DNA of 64,000 nt, taken from positions 62,001-126,000 of the forward strand of contig CALUXS010000001.1 in the NCBI GenBank assembly GCA_944324805.1. Direction: 5' to 3'. Both the position numbers and the translations under genes were made by a program. Origin of the DNA: an uncultured Acholeplasmatales bacterium (GTDB lineage Bacteria; Bacillota_I; Bacilli_A; Acholeplasmatales; Anaeroplasmataceae). The notes under the pieces were generated by a model. It saw only the letters and a program-made list of their open reading frames with translations, did not search any database and was not told the DNA's origin. This document shows positions 53,384-63,367 of the stretch, piece after piece (positions within the stretch are counted from its first letter, which is position 1; every line of letters starts with the position of its first letter).

Positions 53384-55654
53384 TTGAAGAATGTACTAAT
53401 AGTAGAGTCTCCTACTAAATCAAAAACAATTGAATCATATTTGGGAGCTGATTTTAAAGTTTTGTCCTCACGTGGTCATATTTGTGACTTAGCTACAACA
53501 GGTAAAGATGGATTAGGTATTGATATTGAAGCAGGATTTAAACCAAATTATGTAATAAATCCCGATAAAAAGAAGTTAGTTCAAGATTTAAAAAAGGAAT
53601 GTAAGGATGCTAATGTTTATTTAGCAACCGACCCTGATCGTGAGGGGGAAGCGATTAGTTTCCATTTAGCAAATTATTTAGGATTAGATATAAATAATAC
53701 CAAGCGTGTTTTATTCCATGAAATAACTGAGCCAGCTGTTAAGGAAGCTTTTTTAAATCCTAGGAATATTGATTTAAATCTTGTAGATTCTCAGGAAACT
53801 AGAAGAATTTTAGATAGAATAATTGGTTTTAAAGTTTCTAAGTTGTTACAAAGTAAAATTAAGAGCAAAAGTGCAGGTAGAGTTCAAAGTGTTGCCTTGA
53901 AGTTAATTTGTGATTTAGAGAAAGAAATAAAGGCATTTGTACCAACAAAATATTACGAAGCAGAAGCAATATTTGATAATTTTAAATTAAATTTAACTAA
54001 ATTAAATGGTAAGAGTGATAGAATTTTAGATAGAAGTATCCTAGAAAAATTACTTTTAGATTTAAAGGAATTCATAGTTGATAGCATAAATCAAAAGGAA
54101 GCAAAGAAAGAAAGTAAACCTCCATATACTACATCTACATTGCAACAAGATGCATCAAGTAGATTAGGATTTAGTGCTACAAAGACTATGACAATTGCTC
54201 AAGCTTTATATGAAGGAAAATTAGTAAATAAAGAACATGTAGGTTTAATAACATATATGCGTACAGATTCTACTCATCTTTCTACAATTTTCGTAAAAGA
54301 TGCTAAAAACTATATTATTAATCAATATGGAGATAATTATTTAGGTAAAATTAAAGAAAAGGAGCAAAAACTAGCTCAAAATGCCCATGAAGCTATTAGA
54401 CCTACGTCAGTTTTAAGAAATCCTGAATCTATTAAAGCTTTTTTGACAGTTGATGAGTATAAACTTTATAAGTTGATTTATAATCGTACTCTTTCTTCTT
54501 TAATGTCACCTGCAATTTTTTTAAACACAACCATAATTTTTACTAACACAAATTCAACTTGGCAAACATCTGGTAAACAATTAATGTTTGATGGTTATTT
54601 AATAATGGAAGGTAAAGATTCAGAAGATCTAAATAAAATTTTACCGATGTTTAAAATTGGTGAAGCTTATAAAGCTAATGAAGTAGTGATAAAGGATTTA
54701 GAAACAAAACCAAAGTCACGTTATACAGAAGCTACTTTAATTAAAGATATGGAAGAAAAAGGTATTGGTAGACCTTCAACATATGCAATTACTATGCAAA
54801 CTCTTACTAAGCGGGATTATATTAGAATTGAAGATAAAAAATTGATTCCTACTGAACAAGGTATGCTTACAACTTCGAAGCTAGATGAATTTTTCCCAAG
54901 TATATTTAATGTTTCTTACACTGCCTCTATGGAAGAAAAACTTGATCAAATAGCAAAGGGTGAAGAAAGTAAATTAAATGAGCTAAATGATTTTTATAGC
55001 TTATTTGAGCCAATATATGAGTCTGCTAAAGTAAATATGGAAAAATTAGCGCCAGTAGAAACTGGTGAATTGTGTCCAGTTTGTGGAGCACCACTTGTTA
55101 TTAGAAAAGGTAGATATGGTGAATTTGTTGCTTGTTCAAATTATCCTAGCTGCAAATATATAAAACAAGAGGAAAAAGAAGAAGCTGTTGATACAGGAAT
55201 AATTTGTCCTAACTGTAAGGAAGGTCATATCGTAGAAAGAATCGCTACAAAAGGCCGAAATAAGGGAAATAAATTTTATGCGTGTGATAATTTTCCGAAG
55301 TGTAAAACAATATTTACAGATTTACCTACAAAAGAATTATGTCCAAATTGTAATTCTATTATGCTAATTAAAGAAGATGGTACTAAATATTGTTCTAATC
55401 ATTGTGAAGAAAGCGATGATTATAAACCAATTTTATGTCCAAATTGTCATAAGGGTCATATAATAAAGAGAGTTGCAACAAGAGGTAAGAATAAAGGTAA
55501 TGTTTTCTATTCATGTGATAATTTTCCAAGATGTAAAACAATATTTAACTATGAACCTCTAGAAAAAAATTGTCCTTTGTGTGGAGCTAATTTAGTTAAA
55601 AAGGGAGATAAAGAGGTTTGTTCTAATAAAGAATGTTCAAATTATGAGGATTAA
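53384..55654 (+). CDS. topA: DNA topoisomerase I
   Basis: The 756-residue type IA topoisomerase relaxes negative supercoils. The N-terminal TOPRIM (VLIVESPTKSKT, DPDREGEAISFH), the catalytic Tyr in GLITYMRTDST near residue 302, and C-terminal zinc fingers (four or more cysteine pairs from CPVC near residue 567 to the last C-x4-C) are visible. The start is a TTG at 53384, with GAGGTG 6 bases upstream; the GTG at 53375 lies within that site. smf/dprA, its usual upstream neighbour, is not here. Confidence 0.95.
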   Translation: MKNVLIVESPTKSKTIESYLGADFKVLSSRGHICDLATTGKDGLGIDIEAGFKPNYVINPDKKKLVQDLKKECKDANVYLATDPDREGEAISFHLANYLGLDINNTKRVLFHEITEPAVKEAFLNPRNIDLNLVDSQETRRILDRIIGFKVSKLLQSKIKSKSAGRVQSVALKLICDLEKEIKAFVPTKYYEAEAIFDNFKLNLTKLNGKSDRILDRSILEKLLLDLKEFIVDSINQKEAKKESKPPYTTSTLQQDASSRLGFSATKTMTIAQALYEGKLVNKEHVGLITYMRTDSTHLSTIFVKDAKNYIINQYGDNYLGKIKEKEQKLAQNAHEAIRPTSVLRNPESIKAFLTVDEYKLYKLIYNRTLSSLMSPAIFLNTTIIFTNTNSTWQTSGKQLMFDGYLIMEGKDSEDLNKILPMFKIGEAYKANEVVIKDLETKPKSRYTEATLIKDMEEKGIGRPSTYAITMQTLTKRDYIRIEDKKLIPTEQGMLTTSKLDEFFPSIFNVSYTASMEEKLDQIAKGEESKLNELNDFYSLFEPIYESAKVNMEKLAPVETGELCPVCGAPLVIRKGRYGEFVACSNYPSCKYIKQEEKEEAVDTGIICPNCKEGHIVERIATKGRNKGNKFYACDNFPKCKTIFTDLPTKELCPNCNSIMLIKEDGTKYCSNHCEESDDYKPILCPNCHKGHIIKRVATRGKNKGNVFYSCDNFPRCKTIFNYEPLEKNCPLCGANLVKKGDKEVCSNKECSNYED

Positions 55655-55676
55655 AAGGCGTAAAGCCTTTTTTCTT
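55653..55676 (+). terminator. terminator after topA
   Basis: AAAAGGC-GTAAA-GCCTTTT with T tail. Confidence 0.8.
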
Positions 55677-55729
55677 TGATTGGAAAAATAAAAGAAATAT
55701 GATATAATTATAAAGATTGGAGTGATTAT

Positions 55730-56701
55730 ATGGGTTTTTTTAGTTTCTTTAAAAAAGATAAAGACAAGGAAAAAAGTAAAAAATATAAAATGGGTCTTCA
55801 CAAGACACGTGAGGGCGCGTTAAAGAATATAAAAGAAATATTAAGTAAAAATACAAAAATAGATGATGAATTGTTTGATTCATTAGAAGAGGTATTTATC
55901 ACTGCTGATATAGGTGTTGATACAGTAATTGATTTTATAGATTCACTTCGTGATGAAGTATATCATAAGAAAATCACAGATGTTCATGTCTTAGAAGAAA
56001 TGATTATTGATAAGATGTTTGAATTATACACTAATAATGAAATTGTCAATGCTAACTTGAATTTAAATAAAAATGGTCTATCAGTAATTCTTTTTGTTGG
56101 AGTTAATGGAGTTGGTAAAACAACCTCAATTGCTAAAATAGCATACCAATACAAGAAGCAAGGTAAAAAAGTACTATTGGCAGCCGGAGATACATTTAGA
56201 GCTGGTGCAGTAGAGCAATTAAAAATATGGGCTGAAAGAATTGGAATTCAAATTGTTACAAAACCGGAGGGATCAGATCCATCATCCGTTATGTATGAAG
56301 CTGTTGATAAAGCAATTTCTGAAAAATATGATATTTTACTATGCGATACTGCAGGTAGATTACAAAATAAAGTCAATTTGATGAATGAACTTGGAAAAAT
56401 GCGAAGGGTTTTGCAAAATAAACTTCCTGATGCCCCACAAGAAACATTGCTAGTAATAGATGCTACAACAGGACAAAATGGAATGATTCAAGCCAAGGCC
56501 TTTAAAGATGTTACGGATGTAACTGGTATAATCCTTACAAAATTAGATGGAACATCAAAAGGTGGAATTGTTTTAGCTATTCGTCATGAATTAGGAATCC
56601 CTATTAAATATATTGGTCTAGGAGAAGGCCTAGAGGATTTAGAAATTTTTGATATTGAGCAATATCTATATGGTTTATTTGCTGACTTCTTTGAGGAATA
56701 G
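55730..56701 (+). CDS. ftsY: signal recognition particle receptor FtsY
   Basis: The 323-residue SRP GTPase has a short acidic/basic A domain, the N domain, and the G domain with GVNGVGKTT near residue 127, DTAGRLQNK, and TKLDGTSKGG. It docks SRP-ribosome complexes at the membrane. It opens the ftsY-ylxM-ffh operon (gaps of 2 and 4 bases). Confidence 0.97.
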   Translation: MGFFSFFKKDKDKEKSKKYKMGLHKTREGALKNIKEILSKNTKIDDELFDSLEEVFITADIGVDTVIDFIDSLRDEVYHKKITDVHVLEEMIIDKMFELYTNNEIVNANLNLNKNGLSVILFVGVNGVGKTTSIAKIAYQYKKQGKKVLLAAGDTFRAGAVEQLKIWAERIGIQIVTKPEGSDPSSVMYEAVDKAISEKYDILLCDTAGRLQNKVNLMNELGKMRRVLQNKLPDAPQETLLVIDATTGQNGMIQAKAFKDVTDVTGIILTKLDGTSKGGIVLAIRHELGIPIKYIGLGEGLEDLEIFDIEQYLYGLFADFFEE

Positions 56702-56703
56702 CG

Positions 56704-56994
56704 ATGTTAAAGCATGACTATATTGTAGAATTATATGATTTATATAGCAATCTACTTACAGAAAAACAAAGACTCTATTTTGAGGCATATTATTTTGAGG
56801 ATTTATCCTTAGCAGAAGTTGCTAGTTCATTTAATCTAAGTAGAAACGCAATATTTGATCAAATTAAGCACGTAGAAGAAAAATTGAATGATTATGAGGA
56901 AAAATTGCATTTTAGGGCCAAAAGTGAAAAAATAACTAAATTGCTAGCTAACACAGAGTATCTAGATGCAATTGTTGACATATTAAAGGAGTGA
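56704..56994 (+). CDS. ylxM: YlxM/UPF0122 SRP-associated DNA-binding-like protein
   Basis: The 96-residue protein has a sigma region 4-like HTH (LTEKQRLYFEAYYFEDLSLAEVASSFNLSRNAIFDQIKHVEEKL). YlxM lies next to ffh in Gram-positive bacteria and is reported to influence SRP GTPase activity. Length and position fit. Two bases separate it from ftsY. Confidence 0.93.
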   Translation: MLKHDYIVELYDLYSNLLTEKQRLYFEAYYFEDLSLAEVASSFNLSRNAIFDQIKHVEEKLNDYEEKLHFRAKSEKITKLLANTEYLDAIVDILKE

Positions 56995-56998
56995 AAAA

Positions 56999-58417
56999 AT
57001 GGCATTTGAATCATTAAGTGAAAGATTACAAAAGGCATTAAAAAAAATTACAGGTCGCGGTAAACTAACAGAAAATGACATTGATGAAATGTTAAGAGAA
57101 GTTAGATTGTCATTATTAGAGGCTGATGTTAATTTTAGAGTTGTTAAAAAATTCCTAGCTAACGTAAAGGAAAAGGCAATTGGTGAAAAAATAATGACAG
57201 GACTAAATCCTGGACAACAAGTTGTTGAAATTGTTCGTCAGGAATTGCAAAATGTCTTAGGAAGCGAGGCATCTAGCTTAAATTTTAATAAAAATGGTTT
57301 AACTGTTATGATGCTAGTTGGTTTACAAGGTGCAGGTAAAACTACTGCCTGTGGCAAGTTAGCATTGTATGCTAGAAAAAAAGAAAAGAAGAACCCTATG
57401 CTTATAGCTGCAGATATTTATCGTCCTGCTGCAATTGACCAATTAGTTACATTAGGCAAGCAAATTAATGTTCCGGTTTTTGAAATGGGCGTTAAGGCTA
57501 ATCCAAGAAAAATCGTAAAAGAAGGTATTGCTGCTGCGGTTAAACAAGGTTGTGATTTTGTAATTATTGATACTGCAGGACGTCTGCAAATTAATGAAGA
57601 GTTAATGGATGAATTAAAGGATATAAAAGAAATTGCTCGTCCTCATGAAATTTTATTAACTGTTGATGCGATGGTTGGTCAAGATGCTGTTAACGTTGCT
57701 TTGTCCTTCCATGAAAAAGTTAATGTTACAGGAATTATTTTGACAAAATTAGATGGTGATGCTCGTGGTGGTGCTGCCCTTTCAATTAAGCAAATGACAG
57801 GCGTTCCTATAAAGCTTATGAGTACAGGTGAAAAATTAGATGCATTAGAAATTTTTTATCCAGATCGTTTAGCTGATCGTATTTTAGGAATGGGTGATGT
57901 TTTATCATTAATCGATAGCGTAAAAGAAAATATTGATGAAGATGAAATGCAAAATATGAGTGAACGAATGATGAGTGACTCATTTAATTATAATGACCTA
58001 TTGAAACAATTTAAAATGATCAAGAAAATGGGCTCTTTATCAAAAATACTAGGATTTATACCTGGACTTGGAAAAATAAAACAAGCAATAAGTCAAGTCG
58101 ATGATAGAGCTTTTGATTATATGGAAGCAATAATTTTTTCAATGACTGATCAAGAAAGAAAAAATCCAAAGTTAATTGAAGATTCTGCAAAAAGAAGAGA
58201 AAGAATTGCTAAAGGTAGTGGAAGAAGCGTAACTGAAGTTAATAATTTAAGAAATTCCTTAGCTCAAATGAAAAAGACAATGAAACAATTTAAAGGAATG
58301 GATGAGAAAGATATAGAAAGAATGCAAAGCCAAGTTCAAAATGGCAATTATTCTGGAATAGCCCAACCAAAAGTTAAAAAAGGTAAGGGAAAAGGAAAAG
58401 GTAATTTCCGCTTTTAG
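56999..58417 (+). CDS. ffh: signal recognition particle protein Ffh
   Basis: The 472-residue GTPase has the NG domain (GLQGAGKTTACGKLA near residue 107, DTAGRLQIN, TKLDGDARGG) and the methionine-rich M domain (about 325-440: MIKKMGSLSKILGFIPGLG) that binds 4.5S RNA and signal sequences. The basic C-terminus ends KGKGKGNFRF. The 4.5S RNA gene was not seen in the window. Confidence 0.97.
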   Translation: MAFESLSERLQKALKKITGRGKLTENDIDEMLREVRLSLLEADVNFRVVKKFLANVKEKAIGEKIMTGLNPGQQVVEIVRQELQNVLGSEASSLNFNKNGLTVMMLVGLQGAGKTTACGKLALYARKKEKKNPMLIAADIYRPAAIDQLVTLGKQINVPVFEMGVKANPRKIVKEGIAAAVKQGCDFVIIDTAGRLQINEELMDELKDIKEIARPHEILLTVDAMVGQDAVNVALSFHEKVNVTGIILTKLDGDARGGAALSIKQMTGVPIKLMSTGEKLDALEIFYPDRLADRILGMGDVLSLIDSVKENIDEDEMQNMSERMMSDSFNYNDLLKQFKMIKKMGSLSKILGFIPGLGKIKQAISQVDDRAFDYMEAIIFSMTDQERKNPKLIEDSAKRRERIAKGSGRSVTEVNNLRNSLAQMKKTMKQFKGMDEKDIERMQSQVQNGNYSGIAQPKVKKGKGKGKGNFRF

Positions 58418-58429
58418 GAGGTAACAAAA

Positions 58430-59278
58430 GTGCTTATTACTACGCCAAGAAATATAGATGAGGCTAAAAAACTATTATCACTTGATTTTGAAATTGGATT
58501 TTTAATTGGAATTACTAATATTTCTGCAAAGCACCATAATAACTTTTCGTTAGAAGAAATAGATAATTTATTGGAATTAGATAAAACTATTATTTTAAGA
58601 TTAGATAATATGCTTTTTGATGAAGATTTAGCAATTTATTTAGATGTTATTAATAGATTTAGCAATAAAGTAAAATATTATGTAAATGATTTAGGATTAG
58701 TAGAACTATTACTTGAAAATAATTTAAAAGAAAATGTTATATATGATTCTTTAACAATGGTTACAAATTATCTAGATTTTGGTATTTACGCTGATATGGG
58801 GATTGATGCTGTTGGTATTAGCTCAGAAATTCCTTTTAGAGATGTATTAAAAATGAATACTATGAAAGGATTTTACCAATTTTTTGGATATAGACAAATG
58901 TTTGTTAGCAAGAGAAAGGTAATTTCTCTTTATGAAGAACATGCAAATTTATCTTTCCCTAAAAAGAATCTATCATTAATTGAGCAAACTAGAAATGATA
59001 TTTATCCTTGCTTTGAAGATGAATTAGGTTGTTATATTTATAGAAGTTATGCATTAAATTTATTAGAACATTTAAAGGATGCAAATTTTAAATATTTATA
59101 CTTAGAATCAATGCTGATTCCATGGGAAAAATATTATAAAATTGTGAGCTTATACGTTATGGTTTTAAATGATAAATTAAATATTAATGCTGCTATGGAA
59201 CAATTTAAAGAGCTAGATATTCATGTTGAAGAAGGTTTTACGTATAAAGATAGTGTTTACCAAAAGGAGGAATTTTAA
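58430..59278 (+). CDS. trhP1: U32-family protein, small subunit (TrhP1/YrrN-like)
   Basis: The 282-residue protein resembles the shorter of the paired U32 proteins: the TIM-barrel-like IGFLIGITNISAKHHN, strands ending ILRLDNMLFD, and a central GIDAVGIS. In B. subtilis YrrN/TrhP1 and YrrO/TrhP2 are both needed for 5-hydroxyuridine at tRNA position 34, with prephenate as cofactor precursor. The GTG start is preceded by GGAGG. It overlaps the second U32 gene by 1 base, and greA follows nearby, as in B. subtilis. Confidence 0.7.
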   Translation: MLITTPRNIDEAKKLLSLDFEIGFLIGITNISAKHHNNFSLEEIDNLLELDKTIILRLDNMLFDEDLAIYLDVINRFSNKVKYYVNDLGLVELLLENNLKENVIYDSLTMVTNYLDFGIYADMGIDAVGISSEIPFRDVLKMNTMKGFYQFFGYRQMFVSKRKVISLYEEHANLSFPKKNLSLIEQTRNDIYPCFEDELGCYIYRSYALNLLEHLKDANFKYLYLESMLIPWEKYYKIVSLYVMVLNDKLNINAAMEQFKELDIHVEEGFTYKDSVYQKEEF

Positions 59279-60465
59279 TGAAAAAAGTAGAACTACTTGC
59301 TCCTGCTGGTGATTTAGAAAAATTAAAGGTTGCTATTTTATATGGAGCTAATGCTGTATTTATTGGAGGAGAAAAGTTTAGTTTAAGGTCAAGAGCCTCA
59401 AATTTTACTATTGCTGATATTAAAGAAGCTTGTGATTTTGCTCATTTACATAATGCTAAAGTTCATGTAACTTGCAACATTGTAATGCATAACATTGACT
59501 TAGATGGACTATTAGAATATCTAAAGGAACTTGAGGCCTCAGGGGTAGACGCAATTATAACATCATCATTATATATGATGAAGCTTGCGCTAGAAAACAC
59601 AAAAATGGAGGTTCATGTTTCTACTCAGGAATCTACGTTAAATTCTAAAGCTGTAGATTTTTATACAAAATTTGGAGTTAATAGAGTTGTTTTAGGTAGA
59701 GAATTAAATCTTTCAGAGATAAGGAAAATTAGAGAAAAAGCAAAAGTTGATTTAGAAGTATTCATTCATGGTGGAATGTGTGCAAGCTATAGTGGTAGAT
59801 GTATGCTATCAAATAACATGACTAATAGAGATGCTAATCGAGGTGGGTGTGCACATAGCTGTCGTTGGAATTATAATTTATACCAAGATAATAATAAGAT
59901 TAATCCCGATGGTGATTTTTTTTCTTTAAGCAGTAAGGATTTATGTGCAATACATGAAATACCAGAGTTAATTTCTATTGGTGTTGATTCATTTAAGATA
60001 GAAGGAAGAATGAAAAGCTTACATTATGTAGCTAGTATCACAAATACATATCGCAAAATCATTGATGAATATGAAAGAACAGGTATGATTAAGAATTTTG
60101 ATATCTATGAGGAAATGATTAATAAGGCTGAAAATAGATTGACTAGTACAGGCTTTTTAAGAGGTAATGTTACTACAAAAGAGCAATTATATGATTTAAA
60201 CTTGTCAGTTCCTACTAAAACATTTGTTGGATTGGTATATGATTATGATAAGGAAAAGAAAATTGCCTATATTGAACAAAGAAATTATTTTTTACCTAAT
60301 TCATATTTAGAAGTTTTTACACCTACTTCAACTTTTAAAATTAAAATTGGTGATATTTTTGATTTAGAAGGCAATCTTCTTGATGCAGCGCGTCATCCAT
60401 TGCAAAAGATATATTTTTATTGTGATTATGAATTAAAACCATATGATATGTTAAGATTACTATGA
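59278..60465 (+). CDS. trhP2: U32-family tRNA hydroxylation protein (TrhP2/YrrO)
   Basis: The 395-residue protein has the U32 signature: N-terminal ELLAPAGDLEKLKVAILYGANAVFIGG, central VFIHGGMCASYSGRCMLSN, and cysteines in GGCAHSCRWNY used for an iron-sulfur cluster. It ends with a TGA that overlaps the next ATG. Together with the preceding gene it is predicted to install 5-hydroxyuridine in tRNA. Annotated in many genomes as a peptidase, but the tRNA role is better supported. Confidence 0.85.
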   Translation: MKKVELLAPAGDLEKLKVAILYGANAVFIGGEKFSLRSRASNFTIADIKEACDFAHLHNAKVHVTCNIVMHNIDLDGLLEYLKELEASGVDAIITSSLYMMKLALENTKMEVHVSTQESTLNSKAVDFYTKFGVNRVVLGRELNLSEIRKIREKAKVDLEVFIHGGMCASYSGRCMLSNNMTNRDANRGGCAHSCRWNYNLYQDNNKINPDGDFFSLSSKDLCAIHEIPELISIGVDSFKIEGRMKSLHYVASITNTYRKIIDEYERTGMIKNFDIYEEMINKAENRLTSTGFLRGNVTTKEQLYDLNLSVPTKTFVGLVYDYDKEKKIAYIEQRNYFLPNSYLEVFTPTSTFKIKIGDIFDLEGNLLDAARHPLQKIYFYCDYELKPYDMLRLL

Positions 60466-61166
60466 AATACCAATATTATGAAAAAAATTTAAACCTTACA
60501 GCGATTGTTACTATTAGGAAACAAAAAAATATTATTCTTCATTTTAAGCCGAGACTTTTAGTTATTACGAGCCCAGTTTTTTTAAAAGAGGAAAAAATCA
60601 AAAAATATTTATATCTTTATCAAGATAAATTAAATGTAGAAACTGAAAATGATGATGATTCATTGTATTTACATTTTTGGGGTAAAAAATATACTTTAAA
60701 AGTTTATTTTTCAAATCATAACTCATATTATTTTACAACCGATACTATAAACATTTTATCGACATCAAAATCTGAAAAAGATATAAAAAAATTTATTAAG
60801 AAAATATATATTAATGAACTTAGGCAAAAAGCTGATTTAAAATTTATTAACATAAAAGAATTGCTAAATAATAATGAAGAATACAAATATGCTACGACAC
60901 TCGTTAAAGAATTAAATTACACATATGCAAAAAGTTTTTTAGGCAGATGCTTTAAGAAAACCAATAAGATTGAATTATCAGGATATTTAGCTAAATATGA
61001 TGAAAAATTTATAGAAGGAGTAATCTTTCATGAACTAACACATTTATTAGTTTTTTCACATAATCAATTATTTCATAGATATTTAGCAAGTGTCTATCCA
61101 TACCAAGCAAGAGATAAAAAAGAAATGCGAAAATTAGCCTTATACTTAGAAAAAGATTATGTATAA
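60462..61166 (+). CDS. YgjP-like (DUF45/M48-type) metallopeptidase
   Basis: The 234-residue protein has the zinc motif HELTH near residue 191, followed by HNQLFHRYL, which gives the third His ligand. The N-terminal half has the YgjP-like domain with strand-rich sequence. Substrate unknown. It overlaps the U32 gene by 4 bases (ATGA) and has its own 3' border near the greA promoter. Confidence 0.82.
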   Translation: MKYQYYEKNLNLTAIVTIRKQKNIILHFKPRLLVITSPVFLKEEKIKKYLYLYQDKLNVETENDDDSLYLHFWGKKYTLKVYFSNHNSYYFTTDTINILSTSKSEKDIKKFIKKIYINELRQKADLKFINIKELLNNNEEYKYATTLVKELNYTYAKSFLGRCFKKTNKIELSGYLAKYDEKFIEGVIFHELTHLLVFSHNQLFHRYLASVYPYQARDKKEMRKLALYLEKDYV

Positions 61167-61168
61167 GA

Positions 61169-61196
61169 TTGAAAAAAATAAAAAAAAGTGTATAAT
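61169..61196 (+). promoter_or_regulatory. promoter of greA
   Basis: TTGAAA at 61169-61174, 16-base A-rich spacer, TATAAT at 61191-61196, 29 bases before the start codon. Confidence 0.75.
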
Positions 61197-61225
61197 TATT
61201 AAAGAAAAAAATTGGAGGAATACAT

Positions 61226-61693
61226 ATGAAGGAAGTATTTGAATTAACTGAACAAGGAAAAATTGAATTAGAAAATGAATTAGAACATTTAAAATCTGTT
61301 GATAGACCAAAAAATATAGAAGCAATTCAAGAAGCGCGAGCTCAAGGAGATTTATCTGAAAATGCAGATTATGATGCTGCAAGAGAAGAACAACGCCGTA
61401 TTGAAGGACGTATCTTTGAGATTGAAAATATTTTAAAGAATGTAAAAATTATTGAAAGTGATAATTCAAATAAAATCAATATTGGTAAGACTGTTACATT
61501 AGAATATGTTGCGTTAAAGAAAACATTCACATATGATATTGTTGGTACAATTGAATCAGATCCATTTTCTGGACGTATATCAAATGACTCACCTCTAGGA
61601 AAAGCATTAATTGGTCATAAACCAAATGATGTAGTAACATTTACTACTGAAGCAGGAAAAGAACAAAAAGTATTAATCAAGGATGTTAAGTAG
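61226..61693 (+). CDS. greA: transcription elongation factor GreA
   Basis: The 155-residue protein has the N-terminal coiled coil with the acidic tip (QGDLSENADYDAAREEQ near residue 40) and the C-terminal FKBP-like domain (SPLGKALIGHKPNDVV). It enters the RNA polymerase secondary channel to rescue backtracked complexes. GGAGG precedes the ATG. Confidence 0.96.
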   Translation: MKEVFELTEQGKIELENELEHLKSVDRPKNIEAIQEARAQGDLSENADYDAAREEQRRIEGRIFEIENILKNVKIIESDNSNKINIGKTVTLEYVALKKTFTYDIVGTIESDPFSGRISNDSPLGKALIGHKPNDVVTFTTEAGKEQKVLIKDVK

Positions 61694-61724
61694 TAGGGTT
61701 TCCTATTAGTTTTATTGTTATATT

Positions 61725-62294
61725 ATGTTAAAAAAATTTATCCCTACATATCATGCTAAAAGTATTTATACCATTGATTATGAAAAATTATATAGTGATG
61801 GTATTAGAATGATTTTTTTAGATTTAGATAATACTTTAATTACATATGCAATGACTGAACCAACTGACAAACTTTTCTTATGGAAAAAGGAATTAGAAGA
61901 AAAAGGTTTTGAACTTATGTTAGTTTCTAATTCTAAGAAGTATAGAGTTGTGAAATTTGCAGATCTTTTTGGAATTAATTACGTTCAATTTGCTAAGAAA
62001 CCATTAAAGGTTGGTTTTAAAAAAGCGATGGAAAAAACTAGTAAGATGTACAAAATTACGGAAATTGTTGAAATAGGTGATCAGATTATGACTGATGTAC
62101 TAGGAGCAAATAGAATGAATTTTACTAGCATATTAGTAGACCCTATCGATAAAAAAACAGAATTTTTTGTTACAAAATTAAATAGAGTTTATGAAGGAAT
62201 AGTATGCTTTTTTCTAAAAATATTTAAGAAAAGCTTGTATAAAGAAAGAATATTAGGTTATAGAGGTGAGGTCGAATGCAAAGAAGATGTATAG
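61725..62294 (+). CDS. yqeG: YqeG family HAD-IIIA phosphatase
   Basis: The 189-residue protein has motif I FLDLDNTL near residue 31, the SNSK motif, and GDQIMTDVLGANR near residue 118. The gene precedes yqeH in most Firmicutes, as here (19-base overlap). Physiological substrate unknown. No clear ribosome binding site is visible before the ATG at 61725, so the start is less certain. Confidence 0.9.
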   Translation: MLKKFIPTYHAKSIYTIDYEKLYSDGIRMIFLDLDNTLITYAMTEPTDKLFLWKKELEEKGFELMLVSNSKKYRVVKFADLFGINYVQFAKKPLKVGFKKAMEKTSKMYKITEIVEIGDQIMTDVLGANRMNFTSILVDPIDKKTEFFVTKLNRVYEGIVCFFLKIFKKSLYKERILGYRGEVECKEDV

Positions 62295-63367
62295 GTTGTG
62301 GTGAGATATTACAAAACTCAGACCCAAATTTGCCTGGTTACACCCCTGTAATTAAGGATGAAATTACATATTGTAAACGTTGCTTTAGAATGATGCATTA
62401 CAATGAACTACCTAAGGTGTTAGCTAAAAATGAAGATTATTTGAAAGTCGTTAATCATGTATTAGAAAAGAACGGCTTAATGGTTTTGGTTATAGATATT
62501 TTTTCTTTTTCAATTTCATTTAATAAGGAAATACTTGCTAAGTTGCGTAATAATGATGTAATACTAGTGGTGAATAAGTTTGATTTATTGCCAAAATCAA
62601 TCAACGTAAATGACATTTTAAATTTTGTTAGCAAGGAATGCGAAAAGTTATTTTTCAGGGTCATAGCAATTCACATAGTTTCTGCTACAAAAGGTTACTA
62701 TCTAGATGAATTAATGAATACAATTGATTTAGTACGTAAAGGTAGAGAAGTCTATATTTTAGGCGTGGCAAATGTCGGAAAAAGTTCTTTCATTAATGCT
62801 ATGTTGAAGCGATTTACATCAAGAACATCTGATGTGATTGCCACATCAATGATACCAGGAACTACGTTAAAAGAAATTGTGATTCCTTTTTTTGATGATA
62901 ATAAAGCTTTTATTGATACTCCAGGTTTAATAAATGATAAGTCAATATTAGAATATATTGATTCAAATGACTATGACAAAGTTTTACCGAAAAAAGAAAT
63001 TAGGCCAATTACATACCAGTTATTTGGCTCTTATACATACTTTGTTGGTGGACTTGCTTATTTAACCTTTATTAACGCAAAAAATGTATCAATTGTATTT
63101 TATTTAAATGATAAACTATTAGTTACAAGGGTAAAAAACGAAAAATTAGAAGAAGCTATAAAATCTAGAGTTGGTAATAGTATTTTACCGGTTTCTAATG
63201 TAAAAGGTTTTGATAGTAAAAAAATCAAGTTAAAGGGTAGAAATACATTGTTTTTTTCTGGTTTTGGATTTGCTTTGATAATAGGTGATGTCGAAGTAGA
63301 CATCAATTATGCAAAAAATACGGAAGTGGTATTATATGGAGATATCCTTAAAAAACAAAATAAATAA
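62276..63367 (+). CDS. yqeH: circularly permuted ribosome biogenesis GTPase YqeH
   Basis: The 363-residue protein has a treble-clef zinc finger (CIGC near residue 5 and CKRC near residue 33), then circularly permuted GTPase motifs in the order G4 (VNKFDLLPKS near residue 100), G5, G1 (GVANVGKSS near residue 164), G3 (DTPG). It aids 30S assembly. It overlaps both neighbours: yqeG by 19 bases and yqeK by 32. Confidence 0.95.
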   Translation: MQRRCIGCGEILQNSDPNLPGYTPVIKDEITYCKRCFRMMHYNELPKVLAKNEDYLKVVNHVLEKNGLMVLVIDIFSFSISFNKEILAKLRNNDVILVVNKFDLLPKSINVNDILNFVSKECEKLFFRVIAIHIVSATKGYYLDELMNTIDLVRKGREVYILGVANVGKSSFINAMLKRFTSRTSDVIATSMIPGTTLKEIVIPFFDDNKAFIDTPGLINDKSILEYIDSNDYDKVLPKKEIRPITYQLFGSYTYFVGGLAYLTFINAKNVSIVFYLNDKLLVTRVKNEKLEEAIKSRVGNSILPVSNVKGFDSKKIKLKGRNTLFFSGFGFALIIGDVEVDINYAKNTEVVLYGDILKKQNK